Virus record (IMG/VR): IMGVR_UViG_3300036781_000418
Span: 62,001-126,000 of that record
Source: a virus
Length of the DNA: 64,000 nt
Strand: one strand, 5' to 3'
Position numbers and translations under genes: made by a program. This document shows, piece by piece, positions 33,164-41,519 of the stretch. Under the pieces are notes generated by a model that saw only the letters and a program-made list of their open reading frames with translations, ran no database searches and had not been told where the DNA came from. The first letter of the stretch is position 1. Each line of letters starts with the position of its first letter.

Positions 33164-34348
33164 TCATGTCTTCTTAGCCGCCGCCTGCGCTTTTAGGGCC
33201 AGGGCGTCCTCCAATGGGATTCCAGCTTTCGCGATCAACTTGGTCACCTTCTTCAGGTATTCGTTGCGGTACAGTTCAGGCGTCGTGGCGATCTTCAACG
33301 CCTCCAACCAGCGGCCAAGTTGCTCCAGCAGGAGCTCCTCTTCATGGTGGTAGTCAGCACCACCCGCGACTCTGAACTCCAGGTACCCGTCGGCCAGCTT
33401 ACTGAGGTTTACGGAGCTGTATTTACCAGACTGCTTCAGGATTTCCCGTGCCTCGTCCATCACCACCTTGACGTCACGCGCCCCAGCTCCAGTACCGATC
33501 GCCTTTATCAGCCGCTTGGCGTGCGGTACGGCTACGTTGGAGAACAGTCGGTTGAACTGCTTCAGCGCGTGCTCCTCGCCCATGAACAGGACCAGCTTCA
33601 GTGGATCCAGTTGGTTGAGGTTTGGGATGGAGATGTTGACGTGTACTCCAGTGCTTGAGTTCGTCTGGAACTTGGCCTTGGAGAAGAAGGCAAAGCATGT
33701 CCTCATGGTCGCGATAGCCTCCTTGGCGGGCAGTGGGGCGGTGACAATTTCAAGTCCAACACCTCGTTTATCTTCTGGCTTAATGGACGAATCTTCAACG
33801 ATCTTCCAGTCTTTAATTCCATGGTCATCGAGCTTGAAGTAAACGCCTAGCTTATCACCCAACGCGAAACCAACGCTCTTGGCGGTCTCCCAGAAGGCAT
33901 GGTGCTGATCGAGGTTGGCCTCAACCTTGTAGACCTCGTGGTGACTGGCGTCGGTGAAGCCAAACTTTGGGTCAAGGCGATGCTTCTTTACAAGCTCAAA
34001 CACCGAGCCGTAGGCGTCGTTGATCCATGCATTTTCATCTGGCTGTTCAAATTCATCTGGGTCACCTTTGTGCTCAGCTCGTCGATCTTCAACCCAGTAG
34101 TCGAACTCGCGCTCTAGCTTTTGGTGTTCAGCTCGCGACAGGGTGAAGTACTCGGCGATGATGTAGTAGTCGTCCGAGTCTAGGTCGATCGACGCGGGCG
34201 GTTCATCGTCACCATGGGCTTGAAAGAACGGTGAGTTTTCCGGTACGACCACCTCAAACTCGAAGCCAACGTGGGCGTTGGATTGGTCGATGCCGGAGGT
34301 GAGGGTCTTGGCGCTCATGGAGCGCTCGAAGAGGACGTCTAGTTTCAT
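33164..34348 (-). CDS. Amidoligase-like protein with capsid-targeting-type leader
   Basis: 394 residues. After the leader MKLDVLFE (followed by RS) the protein carries the motifs of the carboxylate-amine ligase (glutamate-cysteine ligase/amidoligase) superfamily: VGFEFEVVVP (27-36), EDSSI (185-189), GLEIVTAPLP (198-207), TGVHVNIS (233-240) and YLEFRVAGG (322-330). Such enzymes form an amide bond using ATP. It sits between sheath stabiliser and sheath genes, coupled to gp15 by a 4-nt overlap. The substrate is unknown; the leader suggests packaging in the head. Confidence 0.82.
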   Translation of the reverse strand: MKLDVLFERSMSAKTLTSGIDQSNAHVGFEFEVVVPENSPFFQAHGDDEPPASIDLDSDDYYIIAEYFTLSRAEHQKLEREFDYWVEDRRAEHKGDPDEFEQPDENAWINDAYGSVFELVKKHRLDPKFGFTDASHHEVYKVEANLDQHHAFWETAKSVGFALGDKLGVYFKLDDHGIKDWKIVEDSSIKPEDKRGVGLEIVTAPLPAKEAIATMRTCFAFFSKAKFQTNSSTGVHVNISIPNLNQLDPLKLVLFMGEEHALKQFNRLFSNVAVPHAKRLIKAIGTGAGARDVKVVMDEAREILKQSGKYSSVNLSKLADGYLEFRVAGGADYHHEEELLLEQLGRWLEALKIATTPELYRNEYLKKVTKLIAKAGIPLEDALALKAQAAAKKT

Positions 34349-35127
34349 ACTGGAAGTGGGAAGTCGCTGACTGGGCCTTCAGGCGGTCGGTCGGTAATCT
34401 CAAACTGGGCGACCGTCGTGGAGAACGGAATAACGGAGCCGTCGTCCGCAATTTCCTGGATGCCGCCGTTGTCGATACCGATGGACACGATGATCTTGCG
34501 GACCAAGTCGTCCTTAACGCCCATTGGAATGCTCAACCAGATCGGCACGTCGAACGTGAACGTCCAGACAAGGTTCCGACGATCGGTCGAGGACGGGTAG
34601 TTTTCTTCGTTGGCGATGTCGACGAGCTCGACCTTGGTGATCGTTGTCCAGTCCCACTCCGCGTCGTTCTTCTGAATCTGCAGGTCGGGGTTGAACAGGA
34701 CGAGCAGCTGTTCCAGGATCTGGTGCAGCTGCTGGGTGTTGGACGCGAAGACCGCCAGCTCCATGCGCATGTTGTACGGAATCGGCATGGCGCGCTTAAT
34801 GGTCGTCAGGTCGTCAGGGAAGACGCCACCCACCTTCATCGTCACCTTCTGGTCAACGTAGGACGGTGCCTTCCGGCGTTCAGGGGCCAGCTCAATGGAC
34901 GACATGTAGGCGGACATGATCGGCACGCTGAACACGCGGTTCTGGGTGTTACCCGCCATGATCGCCGCGACGACGCGGTCCTTGTTCCCGACAACGCAGG
35001 GCACCGAGATGAACTGGGCCTCGTCACACTCACCCTTGCCCGTCATGACCTGCAGTCCGTTGAAGATGTTGCAGAACTGCAGGATGTAGGCGCGTAGCTG
35101 TTCGTTGTAGAAATAGTGGGTGATCAT
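34345..35127 (-). CDS. 15: Tail sheath stabiliser and completion protein gp15
   Basis: 260 residues. The N-terminus MITHYFYNEQLRAYILQFCNIF mirrors T4 gp15 (YFYN ... RRY), followed by QFISVPCVVGNKDRV, YNMRMELAVFASNTQQLHQI and DRRNLVWTFTFDVPIWL. In T4, gp15 caps the sheath and connects it to the neck. Its place after gp13 and gp14 matches T4 order. A TAAATA hexamer 22 bases upstream lies in the end of the preceding gene. Confidence 0.88.
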   Translation of the reverse strand: MITHYFYNEQLRAYILQFCNIFNGLQVMTGKGECDEAQFISVPCVVGNKDRVVAAIMAGNTQNRVFSVPIMSAYMSSIELAPERRKAPSYVDQKVTMKVGGVFPDDLTTIKRAMPIPYNMRMELAVFASNTQQLHQILEQLLVLFNPDLQIQKNDAEWDWTTITKVELVDIANEENYPSSTDRRNLVWTFTFDVPIWLSIPMGVKDDLVRKIIVSIGIDNGGIQEIADDGSVIPFSTTVAQFEITDRPPEGPVSDFPLPV

Positions 35128-35130
35128 GGA

Positions 35131-35472
35131 TTAGTCCTTGTCAAGTTTGTATTTAGACAGCACATCCTGCATTACGACCTTGCCAGGCAGCTGCTTGACC
35201 TTCTCCGCGTGTGCCTTCTGTAGGCGATGAAACCCGTCGATCACGGCCCACTTGTGCTTCCACAGCGCGCAAAGGATTGGGGCAGTTAGGTCGGCGTCGA
35301 CCGTTCGCTCTTCATCACTTGCTTCATCTAGCATCCACTCAAGGTCAGCCACGTTGAAGTAAACGACCGGGTCCTTGTCCACCGCCTTGAAGACCTTGTT
35401 GATGTCGTACTTGACACCATCATGTGTAAAGGAGTCGCCTGGGGTTTCTTGGTAAAGTTCAGTTAGGCGCAT
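35131..35472 (-). CDS. ParB/sulfiredoxin-like fold protein
   Basis: 113 residues. VVYFNVADLEWMLDEA, DADLTAPILCALWKHKWAVI and DGFHRLQKAHAEKVKQLPGKV follow the ParB N-terminal-like pattern (fixed residues then 'DG-hxR'), which in other proteins binds or hydrolyses nucleotides. The N-terminus MRLTELYQE followed by TP resembles the cargo leader loosely. It lies between the gp14 and gp15 genes. Confidence 0.72.
   Translation of the reverse strand: MRLTELYQETPGDSFTHDGVKYDINKVFKAVDKDPVVYFNVADLEWMLDEASDEERTVDADLTAPILCALWKHKWAVIDGFHRLQKAHAEKVKQLPGKVVMQDVLSKYKLDKD
35150..35155 (-). promoter_or_regulatory. Probable late promoter, gp15
   Basis: CTAAATAC on the minus strand, 22 bases before the gp15 ATG and embedded in the last codons of the ParB-like gene. 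The spacing matches the other late promoters. Confidence 0.5.
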
Positions 35473-35473
35473 G

Positions 35474-36007
35474 TTACCACCACTTCAGTTTCTCAAGCTT
35501 TGGCTTGGTGAGCACATCAGTCCAGCCCATGAGCGGCCCAACGTGAACCCTGCTGAGCACGTCGTAGTCTTTATGGTTTGGATAGGTGAAGCGCTCAACG
35601 TAAAGTTTGTCACCAGGTCTATATTTCCAGTTAGGATCTGGTGCCAGCTCTGGTAGGTACTCCTTTAGGAACTTGTGCACTACCTTTCGATAGAGTTCAA
35701 TTTCAAGCTCTAGGTCATCTTCACTTAGGCTTTTTAGGTTCTTGGGTTTCATGCTCACCACTGACTCACGCTCACCGCCAATTGAAATGCGGCTTGGAGA
35801 CGGCTGCGACTTAATCTGTCGAACGTCAGGCTTGATAGCGGCGAACACCTTATCACTGAACTCGGCCGTTCTAGTAGCAAGGTCGATGATCTGATCATAG
35901 TGCTCCTTGAAAAATTTAGGCTCGCAGAGGCAGTGATTGTCGCGCAACCGTGACTTCAAGGCGATAAGCTCATGGTTAACAGCTTCAAGTAGTTGATCAA
36001 GCTTCAT
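35474..36007 (-). CDS. Putative capsid-targeted protein
   Basis: 177 residues from ATG at 36007, which restores MKLDQLLE followed by AV; the longer frame runs back into gp14. The rest is helical and charged, with DNHCLCEPKFFKEHYDQIID, DDLELEIELYRKVVHKFLKE and a C-terminal LTKPKLEKLKWW. No family recognised. The ATG overlaps the gp14 stop by 4 nt, so the two are co-translated. Confidence 0.76.
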   Translation of the reverse strand: MKLDQLLEAVNHELIALKSRLRDNHCLCEPKFFKEHYDQIIDLATRTAEFSDKVFAAIKPDVRQIKSQPSPSRISIGGERESVVSMKPKNLKSLSEDDLELEIELYRKVVHKFLKEYLPELAPDPNWKYRPGDKLYVERFTYPNHKDYDVLSRVHVGPLMGWTDVLTKPKLEKLKWW

Positions 36008-37854
36008 GTGATGGTCTTCGAGTTGAGTGGAGTGGTCGTTGTCCGCTCGAAGATCGTCTTCTGCGACGGCTTGTGTGAGCTTGGCGGACGACGCTTTGCG
36101 GTCTCGACGTGGGCCCACATGCCCTTGACGCCGTTGAAGCGGTACAGGCGAGCTGGAATCTTCAAGGCATCTTCGTAGATCAGACGGAAGAACTTGCCGT
36201 CTACTTGGTTGGCTGGATCAGGGAGCTTGAAGCCCTCGGTGTACGGTTGACCATCAGGTGGCAGTGCGTCGGCCACGTAGATCTGATCGCCATCGTAGGA
36301 GCCTGGTGCCTGGAAGCGATTGGCGGCGGAGGCCAGCTCGCGGATGTTGCCACCAGTCTGCGGCCAGGCGGTCTCAGCTTCGGCGGCGACGGCTTCGGCC
36401 GAGGTGAGGGTGTCGGTCTGAATCTGCTTGACACCGTCGAAGAAGGTGCCGTCGTCCACCACGTACTTCTGGGTGTTGACCGTACCGAGCAGGTCGCGGT
36501 GTTCTTGGCCAGGGATGAGCTGTGAGGCTTGGAAGCGGTAGATGATCGGGCGCCAGGTCGTGGTGTAGCCGTCCGCCGCCCATGACGTGTCGATCACCTC
36601 AAGAAACTTACGAACTGGAATGAGGTTGTGGTCATACTGCATGGCGCTTGGCAGCTCCAGCACGTCACCGATGACGATTGGGCGGCCCAACGTCGACACC
36701 ATGGTCGCGTAGGTCGTCGTGAAGATCCACGTGTCGGCGATCTGGAAGCCAAACTTTGATAGGTCGGAGATTGCGTCGAACGGTGTGAAGGCGACCTTGA
36801 TCTGCAGTGACTGCTTGGCGTAGTCGCGGTCGCGGTTCTCCATGAACAGTGGATCTTGGATGTCGTCCAAGCGCGTCACTTGGAAGTCGAACAGCTCGAG
36901 CTTGTCCACTTCCCATGGCTGGTTGCCAATGATGCCGGAGAAGGACGTTGGGACAAGGCGCCAGTAGCGGGTGCCACCCGACTGCTTGATGCGCACGAGC
37001 TGGGGCGCGGGCGAGTCGGCAAGGTTAACCACGTCGACACGGTACCACGACTGCTCGACGAGCAAGGTGAACATGTCGCCGACCGTAAAGGGGGTTGAGC
37101 CAGCGACGAGGTCGAAGCTGCCCAGTTCAGAGACGAAGCGCTGTCCAACGTTCGCGAGACCGACCAAGAAGGTCGACGCACCGGTGAAGAACACCTGAAA
37201 CTGGGTGGTGGACATGGCCATCACCATCATCGAGCCTGAGGCCGAGCGTTGGTCCGCCTTCCAGTTGGTGATGTAGCCGTTGCCGACGCCCGTGTAGGCG
37301 ATCTTGGTTGGGTCGACGTAGAACGACCCGTTGGAGCGCTCTACTCGAACCTGCAGGGCACGGCGCCCTGCAGTTGGTTGGGTGATGCGGAACGACGTGA
37401 TGTGCTGGAGGACTGGGGCCGGTGGACCGTAGGTCTCCTGGCCGTAGGACGTCTTTACCGTGCCAAAGTCGTAGCCCACCCAGGCAGGCGTCGTGACGAC
37501 CGCGATGCCGGTTTGAGGCGACGTCCAGGTGTCCGCCAACGAATCGAACGCGTTTCCGGAGCCGTTGATTGGGTTGCCGTTGCCGACCAAGTCGATCAAC
37601 TTGCCCTGCTCATGGATGCCAAGCAGCTTGAAGACGTTCAGTGGCGCGCCCGAGATGTTCAGGTTTTCCGCCGCCAAGCTTTCCTGGCTGGTGTCGTCGC
37701 CGTTCGTCGTCAGGTCGTCGTCCGCCAAGCAGACGTCCGGTGGAACGTACGGCGTGGTTGGGGTAATCGGAGGCGTGATGCCGCCACCCGGGTTAGTAGG
37801 GTCAAAGAGCGACCCAGCGCCAGCCGGGCAGTCGGTGATTGGTGGATATGGCAT
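36004..37854 (-). CDS. 14: Neck protein, gp14-like
   Basis: 616 residues, with a Pro/Gly-rich N-terminus (GGGITPPITPTTPYVPPDVC) and a long beta-rich insertion before the recognisable part. The gp14-type core lies at about 345-470: QIKVAFTPFDAISDLSKFGF, LGRPIVIGDVLELPSAMQY, VRKFLEVIDTSW and RPIIYRFQASQLI. It follows the gp13 gene as in T4, where gp13 and gp14 form the neck that receives the tail. It is much longer than T4 gp14. Late promoter with hairpin upstream. Confidence 0.78.
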   Translation of the reverse strand: MPYPPITDCPAGAGSLFDPTNPGGGITPPITPTTPYVPPDVCLADDDLTTNGDDTSQESLAAENLNISGAPLNVFKLLGIHEQGKLIDLVGNGNPINGSGNAFDSLADTWTSPQTGIAVVTTPAWVGYDFGTVKTSYGQETYGPPAPVLQHITSFRITQPTAGRRALQVRVERSNGSFYVDPTKIAYTGVGNGYITNWKADQRSASGSMMVMAMSTTQFQVFFTGASTFLVGLANVGQRFVSELGSFDLVAGSTPFTVGDMFTLLVEQSWYRVDVVNLADSPAPQLVRIKQSGGTRYWRLVPTSFSGIIGNQPWEVDKLELFDFQVTRLDDIQDPLFMENRDRDYAKQSLQIKVAFTPFDAISDLSKFGFQIADTWIFTTTYATMVSTLGRPIVIGDVLELPSAMQYDHNLIPVRKFLEVIDTSWAADGYTTTWRPIIYRFQASQLIPGQEHRDLLGTVNTQKYVVDDGTFFDGVKQIQTDTLTSAEAVAAEAETAWPQTGGNIRELASAANRFQAPGSYDGDQIYVADALPPDGQPYTEGFKLPDPANQVDGKFFRLIYEDALKIPARLYRFNGVKGMWAHVETAKRRPPSSHKPSQKTIFERTTTTPLNSKTIT

Positions 37855-37859
37855 TGAGC

Positions 37860-37884
37860 TAGGCCTGAGTGTCAGGCCTATTTA
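37860..37884 (-). promoter_or_regulatory. Late promoter with start-blocking hairpin, gp14
   Basis: GTAAATAG (hexamer 37879-37884) is followed by TAGGCCTGA-CAC-TCAGGCCTA, a 9-bp stem with 3-base loop whose 3' arm ends five bases before the ATG. The box lies 4 bases past the gp13 stop codon. Confidence 0.78.
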
Positions 37885-37888
37885 CTCA

Positions 37889-39763
37889 TCAGCCCCAGCT
37901 AAAGGAGATGTTACCCACACTCATCAGTTCACCCGACTCAAAGTCGAAGATCTGCTGGCGGAGCTCGGTGAAGTCCTGACGGGCCTCAGACAGCAGCGTG
38001 TCACCGTTAAGGGTGATCGTACCGGCGGCGCCAGGAGTACCGGAGGAGTACTTGGACCGGATCAGGCCCAGCGTCTCCTTGCACTCGGCGATCGCCCAAC
38101 CCTGAATCCACTGCTTGCACCAACGGTCAAGCATAATTTCCTGCTCCGGGCGCTCAACCATGGCCTCAATGACGACCTTCTCGTTCTCCGGAATACGGCG
38201 CGTCACGTACAGTTCACGACGTGCTTCGTTCCACAGGAACGTGAACTCACCCGCAAAGACCTTCTGGAACTCCTGGGACAGCGAGTGAACCAAGTGAATG
38301 GACAGCAGGTCGGTGTGCTGGGACGAGTAGTACTGGTTTAGGAACGTCTGGAAGTAGATGTTGTTCTCACCAGACAAGGTCGTCGCGCCGAGGATGTTCA
38401 GACGGTGGATCTTCTGAACGATGACGATGCGGTCCGTGAAGTCGGCCGGCGAGTTCATGTAGTACGTCTGCTGGTCACGCAGGAAGGTGTACATGAAGAA
38501 GCGCCGTTCGTAGGCACCACCCGACAGCTGACGGTATGTGTCCAGTGCGTTGTCGATCGCGATGTTGAACTGCTCTTCCTGCAGCTCCACGCAACGAGCC
38601 GGCCAACCAAGCTGGGACTTTAGAATTTGGATGAGGCGCAGCCGTTCATCGTACGAGCCGTCCGACCCGATGCCCACCTTGTCGGTAGTTGGCGTGCCTT
38701 GCTGGTCCGTGTTCGCTTGAATCCACTTCGTGCCGGTGAAGGCCATCAGCTGGCGACGGCGGGTGTTGTAGAAGAGCAGGCCCTTGTATGGGGTTGGCAG
38801 TTCAAGGTTCTGCTGGACGAACGTGACCGTGAAGCCAGGCGTCATGCCACCCGCGTAGCTGAAGACGGTCGTTGAGTCGGTCGGAATCTGCCAGGTCGCA
38901 CCGTCCCAGTAAAAGATTCGACGTTCGGTGAGCGAGTAGAACATGTCGCCGACCGCCTTGTCAGTTGGAAAGTCAACCTGCATCACGATGGTGCCGTACG
39001 GTGCCCAGCCACCGCCAACTCGAACTTGGAAGTTTGCCGAGGTAACTGGCGTCCAAGCGGCGCCGTCGAAGATCAAGAGCTGGGAGGTGTAGAGGTAGAC
39101 CTGCCCAAGGATGCCAGGATCGGTTTCACCGGTGATGATGGAGTCCGCGCGCGTTGGAATCCAGATGCACATGTCACCGTCGTAGTACTGGACGATGTTC
39201 AGCTGTTTGTCGTAGTAGACTTGGCCGGGTACTGGGTTGAGCGGTGCCGACGGCAGAGACGGGATTGAGCCCGAGTACGTGAACGAATCCTTCTCAATCC
39301 GCGAGCTCTCAAGTGGGTACGACTGGACACCAATTGGGTAGTACTGCAGGATGTTCGTGCCAGCATGGACGGACGCGTAGTAGATCGTGTTCGCGTCGGT
39401 GCCGTTGACCGTGACGGTCCAGGTGGTCGTGCCGTCTGTAGATACGGTGCCGGTTGGAAACGGCTGGTTGAGGATCTTCGAGTAGAAGCCGACGACTTGG
39501 GCGTCCTCAATGGTCGAGGCGGTCGTGTCACCGTACATCGTGGACGCTACATAGGCCGTGCCGTCGACTGGGTAACGATCGGAGTCGACGGGCGAGGTGG
39601 CCAACGTGATGACCGCACCGTCCACGACGACCGAGCTGGTTGGTCGTGTGATGGTCAGAAGCAGTGAGGTCGGTGACGCCCGCTCCAGCACCAGGTTAAA
39701 CTTACGTGCGTCGATCCATAGGTCGTGGGTTGTGTTGTCGCTGATGCCGTCGGTCGTGGCCAT
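37889..39763 (-). CDS. 13: Neck protein gp13 with N-terminal fibre-like modules
   Basis: 624 residues. The C-terminal 250 residues are gp13-like: VELQEEQFNIAIDNALDTYR, FLRDQQTYYMNSP, DRIVIVQKIHRL, then LYVTRRIPEN, RWCKQWIQGWAIAECKETLG and TITLNGDTLLSEARQDFTEL. The N-terminal 370 residues are extra and contain four copies of a short beta module, G(Q/D/L)..Y......LL.F.G..W, at about 178-205, 219-240, 272-294 and 328-350. The module also occurs in the fibre-like protein at 42022. The neck may therefore carry surface decoration. Confidence 0.88.
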   Translation of the reverse strand: MATTDGISDNTTHDLWIDARKFNLVLERASPTSLLLTITRPTSSVVVDGAVITLATSPVDSDRYPVDGTAYVASTMYGDTTASTIEDAQVVGFYSKILNQPFPTGTVSTDGTTTWTVTVNGTDANTIYYASVHAGTNILQYYPIGVQSYPLESSRIEKDSFTYSGSIPSLPSAPLNPVPGQVYYDKQLNIVQYYDGDMCIWIPTRADSIITGETDPGILGQVYLYTSQLLIFDGAAWTPVTSANFQVRVGGGWAPYGTIVMQVDFPTDKAVGDMFYSLTERRIFYWDGATWQIPTDSTTVFSYAGGMTPGFTVTFVQQNLELPTPYKGLLFYNTRRRQLMAFTGTKWIQANTDQQGTPTTDKVGIGSDGSYDERLRLIQILKSQLGWPARCVELQEEQFNIAIDNALDTYRQLSGGAYERRFFMYTFLRDQQTYYMNSPADFTDRIVIVQKIHRLNILGATTLSGENNIYFQTFLNQYYSSQHTDLLSIHLVHSLSQEFQKVFAGEFTFLWNEARRELYVTRRIPENEKVVIEAMVERPEQEIMLDRWCKQWIQGWAIAECKETLGLIRSKYSSGTPGAAGTITLNGDTLLSEARQDFTELRQQIFDFESGELMSVGNISFSWG

Positions 39764-39792
39764 AGGGGCTCCATGTGATGCTTCCCTATTTA
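39762..39792 (-). promoter_or_regulatory. Late promoter, gp13, with short stem over the start
   Basis: CTAAATAG (hexamer 39787-39792). ATAGGG after the box can pair with CCCTAT, which runs into the ATG; the loop holds GGAG, the likely ribosome site. The stem is only 6 bp. Confidence 0.65.
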
Positions 39793-39813
39793 GGTGCCGA
39801 GCCGGCGTACGAT

Positions 39814-39851
39814 CGGCGACACGAGGCGACGACGGCGTCGCTCGGTCGGTC
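39814..39851 (+). repeat. GC-rich intergenic repeat unit
   Basis: A 38-base stretch identical at 33 positions to 61589-61626. Both begin CGGCGACACGA and end near CGTCGCTCGGTCG. It stands about 65 bases before the 33-base core repeat in the gap between gp13 and the CoA-type gene, the same order and orientation as at 61.6 kb. Confidence 0.7.
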
Positions 39852-39901
39852 TACATACTGTACCTTACACGTCGTCGACCTTAGGTGCACCGGTGACACC
39901 G

Positions 39902-39948
39902 GTCGTCGCCGTAACGTGAACCCGCACTATCTGTCAGCTAATGCCTCT
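39902..39948 (+). repeat. Intergenic repeat element, copy 2
   Basis: The core 39916-39948 matches the copies at 13501-13533 (minus) and 61691-61723 (plus) at 31 of 33 positions. It ends 14 bases before the ATG of the small LysM-like gene. An ACCGGTGACACCGGT palindrome precedes it. Together these fill most of the 199-base gap. Confidence 0.72.
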
Positions 39949-39962
39949 AAAACGAAATCGCG

Positions 39963-40163
39963 ATGAGAACCGTACAGCACATGTTTATGCCCACGCAGAC
40001 GATCAACGGGGTGATCAAGAAGGCCAACCTTCATGACGTCACCCCGTTGGAGTTGATTGAGCTCAACACCTCGTTCAACGAACTGAACGAGGGTCGCGTG
40101 CCGAGACCCGGTCAGGTCTTCACCGTGCCGATCCTAGACCGTCACTCGTCTACTGGACCGTAG
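39963..40163 (+). CDS. Small LysM-like protein
   Basis: 66 residues, the only rightward gene in the first 51 kb. Residues 27-57 (TPLELIELNTSFNELNEGRV and PGQVFTVPIL) fit the second half of a LysM module, as found in peptidoglycan-binding and baseplate proteins. No clear ribosome site is visible. It overlaps the convergent CoA-type gene by 22 nt. The reading frame and motif make it believable, but it is short. Confidence 0.6.
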   Translation: MRTVQHMFMPTQTINGVIKKANLHDVTPLELIELNTSFNELNEGRVPRPGQVFTVPILDRHSSTGP

Positions 40164-41269
40164 CACCACTTCATGCGGAGCTGGTCAAGCGTGTTGGTGG
40201 ACACGAGCGGCTTGACAATGACACGCCACTCCTCCACGGACATGGCGCCCTTGACAAAGGACGAGCTGAGGGTCAGGAATTCTGGCTTAGGCAGCAGGTA
40301 GCAGATCGTCACGTGCGGTGAGATCCGACGGTTTGCGTCCAACAGGGCGCGCTCGTACTCTAGGTCCGCCGCACCTCGAATTCCACGGAACAGAATTGTC
40401 GCTGACAAGTCCGACGCCGCGCCAGCTACTGACTTACGATCCTTTAGTCCAAGCACGATGATGTTCTGCTGCGGCAGGCTCTGAACGTCGTGCAGCACCA
40501 TCTCGTTGATCTCGAACTCGCTGAACAGCGTCTTCTTGGCCGGGTTGGACGCACAAACAACGTACAGACGGTCAACGCACTTGGCGGCCTCGTTGATCAT
40601 GTCAAGGTGTCCAAGCGTAATTGGGTCAAAGGTGCCAGCGAACGCGCCAATTCTGGCGGTAGCCGGAACTTTCGATTGGGCACGAACGTCGTTGATCAAG
40701 ATGGCGACTTGTCGGTCCACATCATAACAGGAGGTGTCGAGTGTACGAACCTTCTCTCCAACGCCAATCACGCTGCGGATGTCGTTTGCACGTTGGAGAC
40801 GCAGCACCGTGCTGATCTTTTCATTCGACCAACCACGCTCTTTCAACCGCTCCAGTTGAACATGCTCACGCACACTGGCGTGAACGATGAGGTCGGCTTC
40901 ACACACGGCTTGCTTATCGTCCATCATACCAAGGTGCGGGTACTCGACGATGACGTCCATGTTCTTCATGACGTTTGCGACGAACTGCAGCACATGGGGC
41001 TTCGTTTCAGCCTCCATGAACTCGCGAACTTCAGACTGCGCGAAGGCCACCTCACGAAGTTCACCAAGCCCGACCTCACGACCAATTAAGACCCACAGCG
41101 CGGTGCGCGAAGCCCGCATCTCGGGGGTTGTCTGGTTCGGCAGTCCGAACCAGTACTGGCGGATAAAAGCGTCTACACTGAAGACACTGTAGTCCCCAAG
41201 GCCGGCGCCGAGCTTCTCGACGATGGTTGATTTGCCCGAGGCTGCTTGGCCGACGACGATGATCTTCAT
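40142..41269 (-). CDS. Kinase-PPAT fusion (CoA-synthase-like)
   Basis: 375 residues in two domains. Residues 1-200 are a P-loop kinase resembling dephospho-CoA kinase: GQAASGKST (7-15), VDAFIRQYW (32-40), EYPHLG (109-114), and a lid region QLERLKERGWSNEKISTVLR (138-157). Residues 207-365 are clearly phosphopantetheine adenylyltransferase: AGTFDPITLGHLDM (211-224) with the TxGH motif, NPAKKTLFS (242-250), RGIRGAADLEYE (295-306) and SSSFVKG (335-341). One polypeptide could thus do the last two steps of CoA synthesis. Domain order is the reverse of the animal bifunctional enzyme. Confidence 0.88.
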   Translation of the reverse strand: MKIIVVGQAASGKSTIVEKLGAGLGDYSVFSVDAFIRQYWFGLPNQTTPEMRASRTALWVLIGREVGLGELREVAFAQSEVREFMEAETKPHVLQFVANVMKNMDVIVEYPHLGMMDDKQAVCEADLIVHASVREHVQLERLKERGWSNEKISTVLRLQRANDIRSVIGVGEKVRTLDTSCYDVDRQVAILINDVRAQSKVPATARIGAFAGTFDPITLGHLDMINEAAKCVDRLYVVCASNPAKKTLFSEFEINEMVLHDVQSLPQQNIIVLGLKDRKSVAGAASDLSATILFRGIRGAADLEYERALLDANRRISPHVTICYLLPKPEFLTLSSSFVKGAMSVEEWRVIVKPLVSTNTLDQLRMKWCYGPVDE

Positions 41270-41270
41270 G

Positions 41271-41519
41271 TTAGTCCTTTGGAGTTACGCCGTAGGAAAC
41301 CTCGGCTTCGGTGATGAGCAGAATGCGCTCGACGTTCAACTGCTGCAGGGCCGTCTTGTGTAGCGCAGCGTCCATGACCTGTTGGTTGCGGATCAAGTTG
41401 CCAAGTCGAATCCGCATCTTGTTGAGGAGCGCAAGCCGCGTGTTGATCTCGTCCAGTCGCGACGTTGAAGGTGGCGCCGAGTTTGGAGGGTTAAAGAGGC
41501 GACGGATGAAGCTCAGCAT
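41271..41519 (-). CDS. Small helical protein, unknown
   Basis: 82 residues from ATG at 41519; the longer frame upstream lies antisense-free but inside the neighbouring gene and has no coding character. LDEINTRLALLNKMRIRLGN and LQQLNVERILLITEAEV suggest a coiled-coil. It overlaps the upstream gene by 7 nt and precedes the CoA-type gene by one base. Confidence 0.6.
   Translation of the reverse strand: MLSFIRRLFNPPNSAPPSTSRLDEINTRLALLNKMRIRLGNLIRNQQVMDAALHKTALQQLNVERILLITEAEVSYGVTPKD

Noticed and set aside
33420-33425. TAAATA on the minus strand inside the amidoligase-like gene
   Set aside because: No gene start lies downstream within a sensible distance.
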